Source: JAVBPE01 sp031549865 (GTDB lineage Bacteria; Bacillota_I; Bacilli_A; Acholeplasmatales; Anaeroplasmataceae). Taken from it: a DNA stretch of 39,095 nucleotides. The stretch is taken from NCBI GenBank assembly GCA_031549865.1, contig JAVBPE010000012.1, forward strand, positions 1 through 39,095, given 5' to 3'. The notes below the pieces were generated by a model. It saw only the letters and a list, made by a program, of their open reading frames with translations. It was not told the origin of the DNA and ran no database searches. A program made the position numbers and the translations under genes. Every line of letters begins with the position of its first letter. Position 1 is the stretch's first letter. Shown one piece after another: positions 26,579-34,662 of the stretch.

Positions 26579-27613
26579 TTAAAATCTAAGTGCTGGTATA
26601 AATACCCTCAAAATAATGTATGTTAAATATAATGCATATAGACATAAAAATAGTATTCCAACTTTTTTGCCTAATTTTCCTTTTCTTGAAAATATCATCA
26701 AGATAAATGTTACTACAGTCATTATAATAATGTCAACTAATACTTCATTATTTATACCTAATTTTGTAACTGTTGAAGATGCTCCAACAATAAACAATGT
26801 ATTAAAAATATTAGAGCCGATAACATTCCCTACTGCAATATCATTTTCACCTTTTTTTGCAGCAATTACTGATGTTACAAGTTCTGGTAGGCTTGTTCCA
26901 ACTGCGACAACTGTTAAACCTACTAAAGTTGTTACAAGTGATTCTTCCAAACCTAGTCCCAAAGCTGCTTTAGTAGCAAGTGCGCTTGCTCCATTTGTTA
27001 CAAGCACCCCTCCCCCAATAACTCCAGCTAGTCCTAAAATTAATAATATTATTGAAGTTTTAGTTTTCATAACTTTTTGTTCAACTTCTTCTTCTATAAG
27101 GATATCTCCATTTAAAACATCTTGTTTAGCGCCTCTTATTGAAATTATAACAAATAATATTAATAAGAACATTAAAACTATACCTTCACCTCTAACAATC
27201 GCATTTGATAAGCTTGAATCTAATAAAATATCAAATGAAAATGCTACAAGTACTAAAGTTGATAATATTAGAAAAGGCATTTCTCTTTTATTAATACCTT
27301 TACTTATAACAAGTGGGGTAATAATACAAGATAATCCTAATACCACTAAAATATTCATTATATTAGAGCCTACAACATTCCCCATAGCGATATCTGCAGT
27401 AGCACCTACTGGAGCGGTAATTGATGCTGATAGTGAAACAGCAAGCTCCGGTGCAGAAGTTCCAAATGATACAACAGTAAGACCAATTACTAAAGAAGAT
27501 ATTTTTAATTTCTTCGCAATAGAAGACGAAGAGGCAACAAAAATGTCTGCCCCTTTAATTAAAATAAATACTCCAACAATTAGCATGAAAACATTTAAAA
27601 TAGTTTCCCACAT
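26579..27613 (-). CDS. Ca2+/cation antiporter (CaCA family, YrbG type)
   Basis: A 344-residue membrane exchanger with about ten helices in two inverted halves. Each half carries the alpha-repeat: VSFGTSAPELAVS with GNVVGSNIMN in the first, and VAVGTSLPELVTS with GNVIGSNIFN in the second, including the acidic ion-binding residues. An acidic cytoplasmic loop (EEEVEQK) separates the halves. It sits between pth and mfd in a position usually held by fin in Bacillus; spacing to pth is 13 bases, so it is in the same operon. Confidence 0.94.
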   Translation of the reverse strand: MWETILNVFMLIVGVFILIKGADIFVASSSSIAKKLKISSLVIGLTVVSFGTSAPELAVSLSASITAPVGATADIAMGNVVGSNIMNILVVLGLSCIITPLVISKGINKREMPFLILSTLVLVAFSFDILLDSSLSNAIVRGEGIVLMFLLILFVIISIRGAKQDVLNGDILIEEEVEQKVMKTKTSIILLILGLAGVIGGGVLVTNGASALATKAALGLGLEESLVTTLVGLTVVAVGTSLPELVTSVIAAKKGENDIAVGNVIGSNIFNTLFIVGASSTVTKLGINNEVLVDIIIMTVVTFILMIFSRKGKLGKKVGILFLCLYALYLTYIILRVFIPALRF

Positions 27614-27626
27614 AAAATTGCCTCTC

Positions 27627-28190
27627 TTATTTACTATATTTATTAGCTAAATCTTTAAAACTTGTTCCTTTTGAAAACTCATCTAAAATTTTAGCAACTA
27701 AATCTATTGATGATAATATATTAATTTCTTCATCTTTAGAAAATTTTTGTAATACATAATCAACTACAGGAATAACACTACTGCGATCAATTCCTATTTT
27801 TATTCTTTTAAAAGAATCTGTACCTAATGATTCTATAATACTTTTAAGTCCATTATGACCACCAGCACTACCTTTATCTCTTAGTCTTACTCTTCCAGAT
27901 ATAGAGTCTAGGTCATCATTTATAATAACAATATCATTAATATCAATATTATAGTAATCCATAACTAAGCGTACTGCTTGTCCGCTTAAGTTCATGTATG
28001 TCATTGGCTTAAGCAGTATGTATTTATTACCTAAATCATTAACTAAACAAATCATACTCTTTAATTTTAAATCAAGTTTAAACTCTACGTTTTTTGTTTT
28101 TGCAAAAGAATCAATTGCTATAAACCCGACATTATGACGAGTTTTTTCATATTGTGCTCCTGGATTACCTAATCCAACGATAAGCTTCAT
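27627..28190 (-). CDS. pth: Peptidyl-tRNA hydrolase
   Basis: Releases peptides from prematurely dissociated peptidyl-tRNA. 187 residues, usual length. The catalytic set is present: N in GLGNPG, H in RHNVGF, the INDDLD aspartate, and the KGSAGGHNGLKS substrate-binding motif. It starts three bases after the prs stop, so the two are co-translated; the gene order prs-pth-mfd is conserved in Bacilli. Confidence 0.97.
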   Translation of the reverse strand: MKLIVGLGNPGAQYEKTRHNVGFIAIDSFAKTKNVEFKLDLKLKSMICLVNDLGNKYILLKPMTYMNLSGQAVRLVMDYYNIDINDIVIINDDLDSISGRVRLRDKGSAGGHNGLKSIIESLGTDSFKRIKIGIDRSSVIPVVDYVLQKFSKDEEINILSSIDLVAKILDEFSKGTSFKDLANKYSK

Positions 28191-28193
28191 AGA

Positions 28194-29177
28194 CTATAAT
28201 AATTCTCTTTTAGATTTATCATAAGAATATGTGAATAATCCACTTAGTGGTTCATCACTTAAAATTCTTAAAATACCATGTCCTAATAATGATCCAACTG
28301 ACAATACTTTAAGCTTATCAATTCTTTTTTCTTCACTTAAATGAATTGTATTTGTTACAATCATTTCTTCTAAGCAAGAATTCTTGATTCTTTCGATAGC
28401 TGGTCCACTTAATACAGCATGAGTACATGCAGCATAAACACTAACAGCACCTGCTTTCTTTAAAGCCTCAGCTCCAACAGTTAGAGTGCCTGCAGTATCG
28501 CACATATCATCAACTAAAATACACGTTTTACCTTCCACATTACCAATAATATTCATAACTTCTGCCTTATTTGGTTCAGGACGGCGTTTATCAATAATTG
28601 CAATTGGTGCTTCTAATATTTTTGCAAATTCTCTTGCGCGTGTAGTTCCACCATGATCTGGAGAAACAACACAGATATTTTCTAATTTTTTATCCATAAT
28701 ATAATTTACTAAAATTGGTAATCCTAAGAAATTATCAATTGGTATATTAAAGAAACCTTGGATTTGTGCAGCATGTAAATCCATCGCGATTACTCTAGTT
28801 GCTCCAGCAACTTGTAATAAATCAGCAACTAATTTAGCTGAAATTGGTTGGCGAGACTTAGCTTTACGATCTTGACGAGAATATCCATAGTATGGAATAA
28901 CTAAGTTAATAGTTTTAGCTGAAGCTCTTTTTAAAGCATCTATCATAATTAATAGTTCCATTAAATGTTCATTTACTGGTGCAGATGTTGGTTGAACAAT
29001 AAATACGTGATGTCCACGTACTGTTTCATTAATATTGATATTGATTTCGCCATCTGCAAAATGCAATACTTCACAATTAGCTAATTGAATTCCGATTGAG
29101 TCAGCAATTTCTAAAGCTAATTCCTTATTTGCACTTAAACTAAATAATTTTACTTTTTTACCTAATAGTATTGACAT
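28194..29177 (-). CDS. prs: Ribose-phosphate pyrophosphokinase
   Basis: Makes phosphoribosyl pyrophosphate from ribose 5-phosphate and ATP for nucleotide synthesis. 327 residues from the start MSILLGKK at 29177, whose GGGAGG lies ten bases upstream. The frame is open further upstream to 29318 but that part is AT-rich noncoding DNA with a promoter. Motifs: ATP-site SRQDRK, metal-binding MDLHAAQIQGFF and the PRPP-binding VDDMCDTAGTL. It leads the operon with pth, the antiporter, mfd and spoVT. Confidence 0.96.
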   Translation of the reverse strand: MSILLGKKVKLFSLSANKELALEIADSIGIQLANCEVLHFADGEINININETVRGHHVFIVQPTSAPVNEHLMELLIMIDALKRASAKTINLVIPYYGYSRQDRKAKSRQPISAKLVADLLQVAGATRVIAMDLHAAQIQGFFNIPIDNFLGLPILVNYIMDKKLENICVVSPDHGGTTRAREFAKILEAPIAIIDKRRPEPNKAEVMNIIGNVEGKTCILVDDMCDTAGTLTVGAEALKKAGAVSVYAACTHAVLSGPAIERIKNSCLEEMIVTNTIHLSEEKRIDKLKVLSVGSLLGHGILRILSDEPLSGLFTYSYDKSKRELL

Positions 29178-29217
29178 GTAAAATGTCCTCCCTGATTTTT
29201 TATTATCATACCTTATT

Positions 29218-29245
29218 ATTATACCAAGTTTCATATGAAATTCAA
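29218..29245 (-). promoter_or_regulatory. Sigma-A promoter of the prs operon
   Basis: On the minus strand TTGAAT, 16 bases, TATAAT, about 40 bases before the prs start. It lies between the terminator of the methyltransferase gene and prs. Confidence 0.8.
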
Positions 29246-29300
29246 ACAAAAAAACAAAATATAACATTTTTTTTATAAAATGAAAAAATAATAAAATTAA

Positions 29301-29326
29301 AATAAAAAAAAGAGGCATGGCCTCTT
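29301..29326 (-). terminator. Terminator of the rRNA methyltransferase gene
   Basis: Stem AAGAGGC / GCCTCTT with a three-base loop, followed on the minus strand by a T-run. It overlaps the end of the methyltransferase gene and separates it from prs. Confidence 0.9.
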
Positions 29327-30491
29327 ACATTACCCTTAATATAAAACATTTTAAATATAATTGCTCTTCTGAACTTAATAATGCAGGATGATCTGGAGAT
29401 TGTATTCTAAAATCCAACATTTGAATTTTTCTTTTAGAATCACGGGCTGCATCATTTAACATTTCCATAAATAAATTTGGAGTCATATGTTGCGAGCAAG
29501 AAAATGTCAGTAAATATCCACCCTTTTTTATTATCTTCATTGCTTGAAGATTTATATCTTTATAGCCTTTATAAGCTTTTTTAACCGTTGATTTATCTTT
29601 GGTAAAAGCCGGTGGATCAAGTACTATTAAATCAAACTTATTAATTATATCTGAACTTCTTAAGTAATCAAATACATCAACACATTCTACTTTTAATTGA
29701 TTAAAATCATTTAATTTAGCATTATATAAAATATCATCACAAGCTTTTTTAGATATATCACAAGCAGTAACTTCTTTTGCACCGTACTTACATGCATGAA
29801 GCGCAAAACCACCGACATTCGAAAAACAATCTAATACTATTTTATCTTTAGCATAATATTTTAAAATATCTCTGTTTAATTTTTGATCTAAAAAATAACC
29901 GGTTTTTTGTCCATTTTCTAAATCGACAATGAATTTAATGTCATTTTCAACTACATTAACTCTTGGATTAAAAATACCATATAATGGGCCCTTAACCAAA
30001 GGTAACCCTTCTTTTTCTCTTACGCTTACATCACTACGTTCATATATTCCTTTTGGATTAATTAATTCAATCAATATTCTAACAATCATATCTTTTATTT
30101 TATCCATCCCTAAAGATAAAAATTGAATAGATAAGTAATCACCAAATTTATCTACTATTAGTCCTGGTAGGAAGTCTGCTTCTGCAAATATCAATCTTGA
30201 AGTTGAACCAAAGTTTAGATTTTTACGATGTTCTAAAGCATATTCTATTTTATTTTTAAAGAATTCATAATCGATAATATCTTCTTTATTTAAAGATAAT
30301 ATTCTTATCATTATTTTAGAATTAGTATTTAAAAAGCCATATGCTACAAAATCTCCATTTATAGTGACTACTTCGCATACTTCTCCATTTTTTATTTCAC
30401 CTTTAAAACTATTTACTTCATTATTAAAAATCCAAGGAAAACCATTTAATTTCTCTATTTCTTCGTTCTTATTTAAGATTACTTTTAACAT
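29325..30491 (-). CDS. Class I SAM-dependent 23S rRNA methyltransferase (RlmI type)
   Basis: 388 residues: N-terminal PUA-type RNA-binding domain (residues 1-75), a central region with FLDQKLNRD, then a Rossmann methyltransferase with the SAM motif LDCFSNVGGFALHA and catalytic region LDPPAFTK, and FSCSQHM near the C-terminus. These are the marks of the RlmI/YwbD family, which methylates cytosine-5 in 23S rRNA; target position here is inference. TTAGGAG lies nine bases before the ATG. Single-gene unit with its own promoter (30531-30560) and terminator. Confidence 0.92.
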   Translation of the reverse strand: MLKVILNKNEEIEKLNGFPWIFNNEVNSFKGEIKNGEVCEVVTINGDFVAYGFLNTNSKIMIRILSLNKEDIIDYEFFKNKIEYALEHRKNLNFGSTSRLIFAEADFLPGLIVDKFGDYLSIQFLSLGMDKIKDMIVRILIELINPKGIYERSDVSVREKEGLPLVKGPLYGIFNPRVNVVENDIKFIVDLENGQKTGYFLDQKLNRDILKYYAKDKIVLDCFSNVGGFALHACKYGAKEVTACDISKKACDDILYNAKLNDFNQLKVECVDVFDYLRSSDIINKFDLIVLDPPAFTKDKSTVKKAYKGYKDINLQAMKIIKKGGYLLTFSCSQHMTPNLFMEMLNDAARDSKRKIQMLDFRIQSPDHPALLSSEEQLYLKCFILRVM

Positions 30492-30530
30492 ATACTTAAC
30501 TCCTAAATCATTTAGATTTATTACTATCTT

Positions 30531-30560
30531 ATTGTACTTATTTTAGACCTTAAAAGTCAA
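30531..30560 (-). promoter_or_regulatory. Promoter of the methyltransferase gene
   Basis: Minus-strand TTGACT, 18 bases, TACAAT, about 35 bases before the start codon. Confidence 0.7.
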
Positions 30561-30570
30561 TAATTAATAT

Positions 30571-30606
30571 AAAAATAGAACAGAAACAATTGTTTCCGTT
30601 CTATAT
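30571..30606 (-). terminator. Terminator after the small NPNN protein gene
   Basis: ATAGAAC / GTTCTAT arms around an inner AAACAATTGTTT palindrome, followed on the minus strand by TTTTT. It lies eight bases after the stop of the small gene. Confidence 0.88.
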
Positions 30607-30613
30607 TTTACTC

Positions 30614-30766
30614 TTAACCCTTATATTCATCATTATTTGGGTTCAATTGATCTGCATGATTATCTAAATCATCTTGATATGCATCATTATTAGGATTGTT
30701 TTGATTCGCATAATGATCTAATTGTTCTTGAGTGTGTGTGTAACCTGAAACTCCATCTTTAGCCAT
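30614..30766 (-). CDS. 50-residue protein with two NPNN repeats
   Basis: A short gene with a perfect AGGAGGAAA ribosome site. The product is acidic and consists of a short head (MAKDGVSGYTHT) and two similar units of about 19 residues: QEQLDHYANQNNPNNDAYQ and DDLDNHADQLNPNNDEYK. Small proteins with this QLDxYANQxNPNNxAY pattern occur widely in Firmicutes and have no known function. It has no membrane segment or signal. It follows the HTH/helical gene by 17 bases, so it is the last gene of that operon. Confidence 0.85.
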   Translation of the reverse strand: MAKDGVSGYTHTQEQLDHYANQNNPNNDAYQDDLDNHADQLNPNNDEYKG

Positions 30767-30783
30767 TCTTATTTCCTCCTTTA

Positions 30784-31950
30784 CTAAATTTTATATAGCT
30801 TTTTCATCTCAATTAAAATTGGATTAATTTTCTTTGGAATGCTTTTTATTTTTTCAATTGTTTTATAAATATAATTTTCTAAATATTTAGAATCAAATGC
30901 AGAATTATAAACTACATCAATTATGTCTTTATAAGTATTATTAGTATTTTGTTCTAAAAGCTCATTAATATCTATTATATCTTTTAATAAATATTCTTTG
31001 TATGGACCATCAAAAGAAATATTATAATGATTATATAATTTAGTAAAATAATCTCTAACATTTATTACATTAAAAGCATCTAAAACATTACATGTTGTAT
31101 TACATATTTCTGATATTTCATCAAAAAGACTTTTTAGAATTCTACGATTTTTAGAATCTTCTTCTTTATTACTTTTTAAATTATAAATATGTAGACCATA
31201 TTTGTTTATTTCGGAGCTTAATTTATCGATTTTATTAAATTCTTCACTAAATACTTCAGTTAATCTTTTTACTTCATTTAAATCTTTATAAAAATTAATA
31301 GAATCATTTAGCATAATTTCTTCATCTCGGAGGATTAAATCAGCGTAAGATAACTTTTTTGCCGCTTCATATATCTTATTAGAATCCATATTTTCAACAG
31401 CATCATTTAATGAATTATAAATATCATTTAATCTTTGTTTTTCTTCTTGAAGTAATATATTATCACTATTTGTTACCATATTTAAATCTGCTTTTAAAAA
31501 AGATTCAATTTTAACTTCTTCATTTTCTAATGCTAAAATAGACTTTATATGATTATTTTGTTTAGAAGTATATTCTTTAGTATGATTTATTATTTTTTCA
31601 ATATCATTTTTAAAATTCATATCTAATTCTTTATTTGAATTACTTATTTTATCTAATAGTTCCTGATGCTTAATCTTAACGTTATAGTGAATGCTTTTTG
31701 CATTCTTTACAACATTATATTTATCATATTTTAAATAGTCTTCATCAATTTTAAACAAAATTGCTATATATGAATAATATTTAATTGGCACGCCTCTTGT
31801 ATCATCGTTAAGCCAATTATTAATGTGATTGGGTGTAAGGTTATCACTTTCGCTAATAGCTGCAAGTCTTCTTGAAAATTCAGCATTTGACATATTCTCA
31901 TCTTCCATTAATGATAATAGTTTATTTTTTATTAATATTTTACTATCCAT
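30784..31950 (-). CDS. Putative HTH protein with long helical body
   Basis: 388 residues. The first 70 resemble an XRE-type helix-turn-helix domain (MSNAEFSRRLAAISES, TPNHINNWLNDDTRGVP, KIDEDYLKYD). The rest is almost entirely helical and rich in Lys, Glu, Asn and Ile, with coiled-coil-like stretches around residues 90-245. No enzymatic motif. It follows the HNH gene with no gap (the stop and start are one base apart), with a GGAGG site inside the upstream gene. A regulator or structural partner of the HNH protein is the simplest reading; a phage-derived or defence role is possible. Confidence 0.7.
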   Translation of the reverse strand: MDSKILIKNKLLSLMEDENMSNAEFSRRLAAISESDNLTPNHINNWLNDDTRGVPIKYYSYIAILFKIDEDYLKYDKYNVVKNAKSIHYNVKIKHQELLDKISNSNKELDMNFKNDIEKIINHTKEYTSKQNNHIKSILALENEEVKIESFLKADLNMVTNSDNILLQEEKQRLNDIYNSLNDAVENMDSNKIYEAAKKLSYADLILRDEEIMLNDSINFYKDLNEVKRLTEVFSEEFNKIDKLSSEINKYGLHIYNLKSNKEEDSKNRRILKSLFDEISEICNTTCNVLDAFNVINVRDYFTKLYNHYNISFDGPYKEYLLKDIIDINELLEQNTNNTYKDIIDVVYNSAFDSKYLENYIYKTIEKIKSIPKKINPILIEMKKLYKI

Positions 31951-31951
31951 A

Positions 31952-32269
31952 CTAATCCTCCAATTTAACTACAATATGAGCATCTTTATTGCCCTTTACT
32001 CTTTTTACTTGAAAAGTTATACCATTATCCTCCCATGTCGTTTTGTCACCTTTTATTTCATTAGTAATAATGTTTGTGCATTCCAAGTTTTCTTTTATTG
32101 TTTTACCGCCTTTAGAAACAGGCAATATATGATCAATATTGAAATTATCATTCATATTTTTCATATTATAATTTTCAAGAATCATTTTTCTTCCTCTAAA
32201 ATCATATCCAATGCCTGATGGATATTTTTCTTTAAACAATTCTTTAGCGATTTTTTCTGTAATTTTCAA
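31952..32269 (-). CDS. Small HNH endonuclease-like protein
   Basis: 105 residues. The HNH core is clear: DHILPVSKGG with the catalytic His, NLECTN with the Asn, and the final position in NEIKGDK. The zinc cysteines of many HNH proteins are absent (only one Cys). The C-terminus (TFQVKRVKGNKDAHIVV) adds beta strands. Start is TTG at 32269, eight bases behind AAGGAG; no ATG is at the right distance. It heads a three-gene unit with the HTH protein and the NPNN protein. Free-standing HNH proteins act as homing, phage or defence nucleases; the role here is not shown. Confidence 0.82.
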   Translation of the reverse strand: MKITEKIAKELFKEKYPSGIGYDFRGRKMILENYNMKNMNDNFNIDHILPVSKGGKTIKENLECTNIITNEIKGDKTTWEDNGITFQVKRVKGNKDAHIVVKLED

Positions 32270-32540
32270 TTTTTCATCTCCTTTTATGTTTCTATTTTAC
32301 TAAAAAGGCAAAAAAAGAGAATCCACATTTTGTGTATATTTACTTACTAAATTTATTCATTTATTATTTATAGAAATTTAATATAAATAAATTATAACAT
32401 TTAAAATAAAAAAAAGAACAATCGATTTAAACTGTTCTAAAAAAGAAGAAGCTAAATGAAAATGTCTTTTAAACAAACCATCAACTTCTTTATATATGAA
32501 TGAGGGAGTACTACTTTCGTTCTCGCAAAAATAAAAAAAA
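32270..32540. other. 271-base stretch between the HNH gene and tRNA-Gln
   Basis: No gene. It holds a terminator (32407-32438) and, on the tRNA side, a minus-strand run of eight T directly after the tRNA 3' end, then about 100 bases that would be transcribed before the terminator if RNA polymerase reads on. Arms AAGAAG (about 32486) and CTTCTT (about 32447) could pair in that RNA. Confidence 0.5.
32407..32438 (-). terminator. Terminator downstream of tRNA-Gln
   Basis: Arms AGAACA and TGTTCT with a 12-base loop, followed on the minus strand by a run of eight T. Confidence 0.82.
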
Positions 32541-32615
32541 TGGCAGGACTAGAAGGATTTGAACCTTCGCGTGAGGGAGTCAAAGTCCCTTGCCTTACCG
32601 CTTGGCTATAGTCCT
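32541..32615 (-). tRNA. tRNA-Gln (anticodon TTG)
   Basis: 75 bases on the minus strand including an encoded CCA. Acceptor arms AGGACTA and TAGTCCT pair fully, followed by discriminator G and CCA. The anticodon arm GGGAC-TTTGA-CTCCC style loop CTTTGAC gives anticodon TTG, and the T-loop GGTTCAAATCC is standard. The sequence is very close to Bacillus tRNA-Gln. A promoter lies at 32647-32675. Confidence 0.97.
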
Positions 32616-32646
32616 AGCCTGACCATTAAAAAATGAGTCCTGTATT

Positions 32647-32675
32647 ATTGTACTAAATTAATAGTTAAAATGCAA
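32647..32675 (-). promoter_or_regulatory. Promoter of tRNA-Gln
   Basis: Minus-strand TTGCAT, 17 bases, TACAAT, placing the start about 25 bases before the mature tRNA 5' end. Stop of the upstream DHH gene is 17 bases away. Confidence 0.78.
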
Positions 32676-32691
32676 GCCCATTTTTTAAATA

Positions 32692-33636
32692 TTAGTTATT
32701 TTCCTTATAATTTTTTACTAAGAAATCAGCATCAGCTATGAATTCTTCTAATTGTGACCAATCATTAAGTTTAGCACCACTTGCCTTAGCATGTCCGCCG
32801 CCTTGATACTTATTAGCTAATTTATCAACATCCGGACCATTAGAGCGTAATCTAATTCTTATTTCATTTGGATATTCAATAATTAATGCCCAAACAGGAC
32901 AACCTTCAATATTACCTAATGTTGATACGTTTGCCGCCGCTTCTTCATCTGTTACTTCGTATTTATTTATTATATCTCTAGTCATTTTATAATAAACAAA
33001 ACCATTATTTGAACATTCAAAATTAAGTAAAATATTTCCTTTTAATTTCAATGTTCTAACTGTTTCAATACTTAATTTTTTATCAATTTCTTCAATATTA
33101 ACGCCATTATCTAAAAGTTCCGCTGCAGCAATAAAAGTCTTAGAAGTTACTGAATCAAATCTAAATCTACCAGTATCGGTAACCATTCCTGTGTATAATG
33201 CTTTTGCGCCCTTAATAGATAGTTTAAGTTCTTTTTTAAATGTCATATAAAATTTAGTAATAATCTCCGCACATGCTGGAGCATTACTATCAACATAAGC
33301 ATAATCTCCATAATTATCAACCGCTATGTGATGGTCGATTTTTATAAAAAATGCTCCTAAGTTATACCTCTTATCAGATATTCTTTCTAATGTAGCAGTA
33401 TCAACCGCAATTACTAATGCGTTTTTATATACATCATCACTAATTTCATCCATTTCTCCTAAAAAGGCGACATAATCACATTTTTCGCCTACAACATATA
33501 CTTTTTTTTCTGGATAAGTTTCTTTGATTATATCTTGAAGCCCAAATTGAGAACCATAGCAATCTCCATCTGGGCGTTGATGTCCATGAATGATTATTGT
33601 GTTATATTCTTTTATTTTATTTAATATTTTTTCCAT
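32692..33636 (-). CDS. DHH-DHHA1 phosphoesterase (NrnA-like), copy 2
   Basis: A manganese-dependent phosphoesterase of 314 residues. DHH motifs: HGHQRPDGD (H19, D23, D25), D79 in VDTAT, DHH at 101-103, and the C-terminal DHHA1 motif GGGHAKASG. Family members act as nanoRNases, pAp phosphatases or c-di-AMP/pApA hydrolases. Its start overlaps the end of the first copy by 20 bases, and the two are clearly paralogous along their length, so a tandem duplication is likely. Downstream is tRNA-Gln. Confidence 0.93.
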   Translation of the reverse strand: MEKILNKIKEYNTIIIHGHQRPDGDCYGSQFGLQDIIKETYPEKKVYVVGEKCDYVAFLGEMDEISDDVYKNALVIAVDTATLERISDKRYNLGAFFIKIDHHIAVDNYGDYAYVDSNAPACAEIITKFYMTFKKELKLSIKGAKALYTGMVTDTGRFRFDSVTSKTFIAAAELLDNGVNIEEIDKKLSIETVRTLKLKGNILLNFECSNNGFVYYKMTRDIINKYEVTDEEAAANVSTLGNIEGCPVWALIIEYPNEIRIRLRSNGPDVDKLANKYQGGGHAKASGAKLNDWSQLEEFIADADFLVKNYKENN

Positions 33637-34576
33637 TAGCTAACTCCTTTAATAATAATTCAAAATCATTTACCACTTCTTTAGCAACATCAAAATCATC
33701 AAGGGTTGCACCACATGCTTCATCATGTCCGCCACCACCATATTTTTTCGCTATATCTACTATTTTAATCCCACGACTTCTAAATTCCCCTATAACTTTT
33801 TGACTATCTTTATCATATGTAAAGTTAGCCCAAATTTTAACTTCTTCTATTCCTGCCATAACATTAACCATCCCGCGGCTAATCGCAAAAAATTCCACAT
33901 TAAACAAATCAAATACTTCTTTGTCATTAAACATATAAGCAACGCCCATATCTGTAACATCAAACTTATTAGAAAAATAAGTCTTCATTTTCTTTGAAGC
34001 TAAAGATTCAACATAAATATTATTATAAATAAAATTCATATCAGCACCTAATTCTAATAAACGTGCCGCAATTTTAAATGTACCTGAAGTTGTTGAAGAG
34101 TACTGAAATCTTCCACTGTCGGTAACCATACCACCATACAAACTAGTTGCGGCATAAGGAGGAATTTTGAAGTTATTGTTATCCAAAATTTCTACTAAGT
34201 ATTCACAACATGAAGACTTTGAACTATCAATAATAGTATTTAAAGATACATCTGAAGTATTTGTATGATGATCAATAATAAAAACCTCTTTTGCAATTTT
34301 ATATCTATCATCACTTATCATATTTGAAACTGCGACATCACATATTATAACTAGTGAATTAATAAATACTGAATTATCAATCCTATCCATTTCTCCTAAG
34401 AATTTATAATTATCACTCATATCTCCGGTAATATAAACAGATTTATTTGGATAAGTCTCTTTTATGCTTAAAGCTAAACCTCTTTGTGAACCTAAAGCAT
34501 CTAAGTCTGGTCTTTTGTGACGCAATATTATAATACTATCATATTCTTTTATTTTACTTATTAATTTATTTATCAT
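33617..34576 (-). CDS. DHH-DHHA1 phosphoesterase (NrnA-like), copy 1
   Basis: 319 residues; paralogue of the next gene. Motifs: RHKRPDLDALGSQ, CDVAV, IDHHTN and GGGGHDEACG. All metal-binding residues look intact, so both copies may be active with different substrates. I start it at 34576, behind AGGTGAT; the GTG at 34585 lies in that ribosome site. A terminator at 34628-34659 separates it from the DisA_N-like gene, which stands directly upstream in the same direction. Confidence 0.93.
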   Translation of the reverse strand: MINKLISKIKEYDSIIILRHKRPDLDALGSQRGLALSIKETYPNKSVYITGDMSDNYKFLGEMDRIDNSVFINSLVIICDVAVSNMISDDRYKIAKEVFIIDHHTNTSDVSLNTIIDSSKSSCCEYLVEILDNNNFKIPPYAATSLYGGMVTDSGRFQYSSTTSGTFKIAARLLELGADMNFIYNNIYVESLASKKMKTYFSNKFDVTDMGVAYMFNDKEVFDLFNVEFFAISRGMVNVMAGIEEVKIWANFTYDKDSQKVIGEFRSRGIKIVDIAKKYGGGGHDEACGATLDDFDVAKEVVNDFELLLKELANGKNIK

Positions 34577-34627
34577 AGTTATCACCTTGTATCTATTTTA
34601 GCACAAAAGAGGGCGTTTGAAACAATT

Positions 34628-34659
34628 AAAAAGATTCCTTATATAAAAGAAATCTTTTT
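34628..34659 (-). terminator. Terminator of the DisA_N-like gene
   Basis: Perfect 9-bp stem AAAAAGATT / AATCTTTTT, ending in T on the minus strand. It starts right after the stop at 34663. Confidence 0.75.
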
Positions 34660-34662
34660 AAA

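Noticed and set aside
26616..27650. Forward-strand frame of 344 codons opposite the antiporter gene
   Set aside because: It mirrors the antiporter gene on the other strand, is Ser/Thr/Pro-rich by codon complement, and has no ribosome site; the antiporter motifs are unmistakable.
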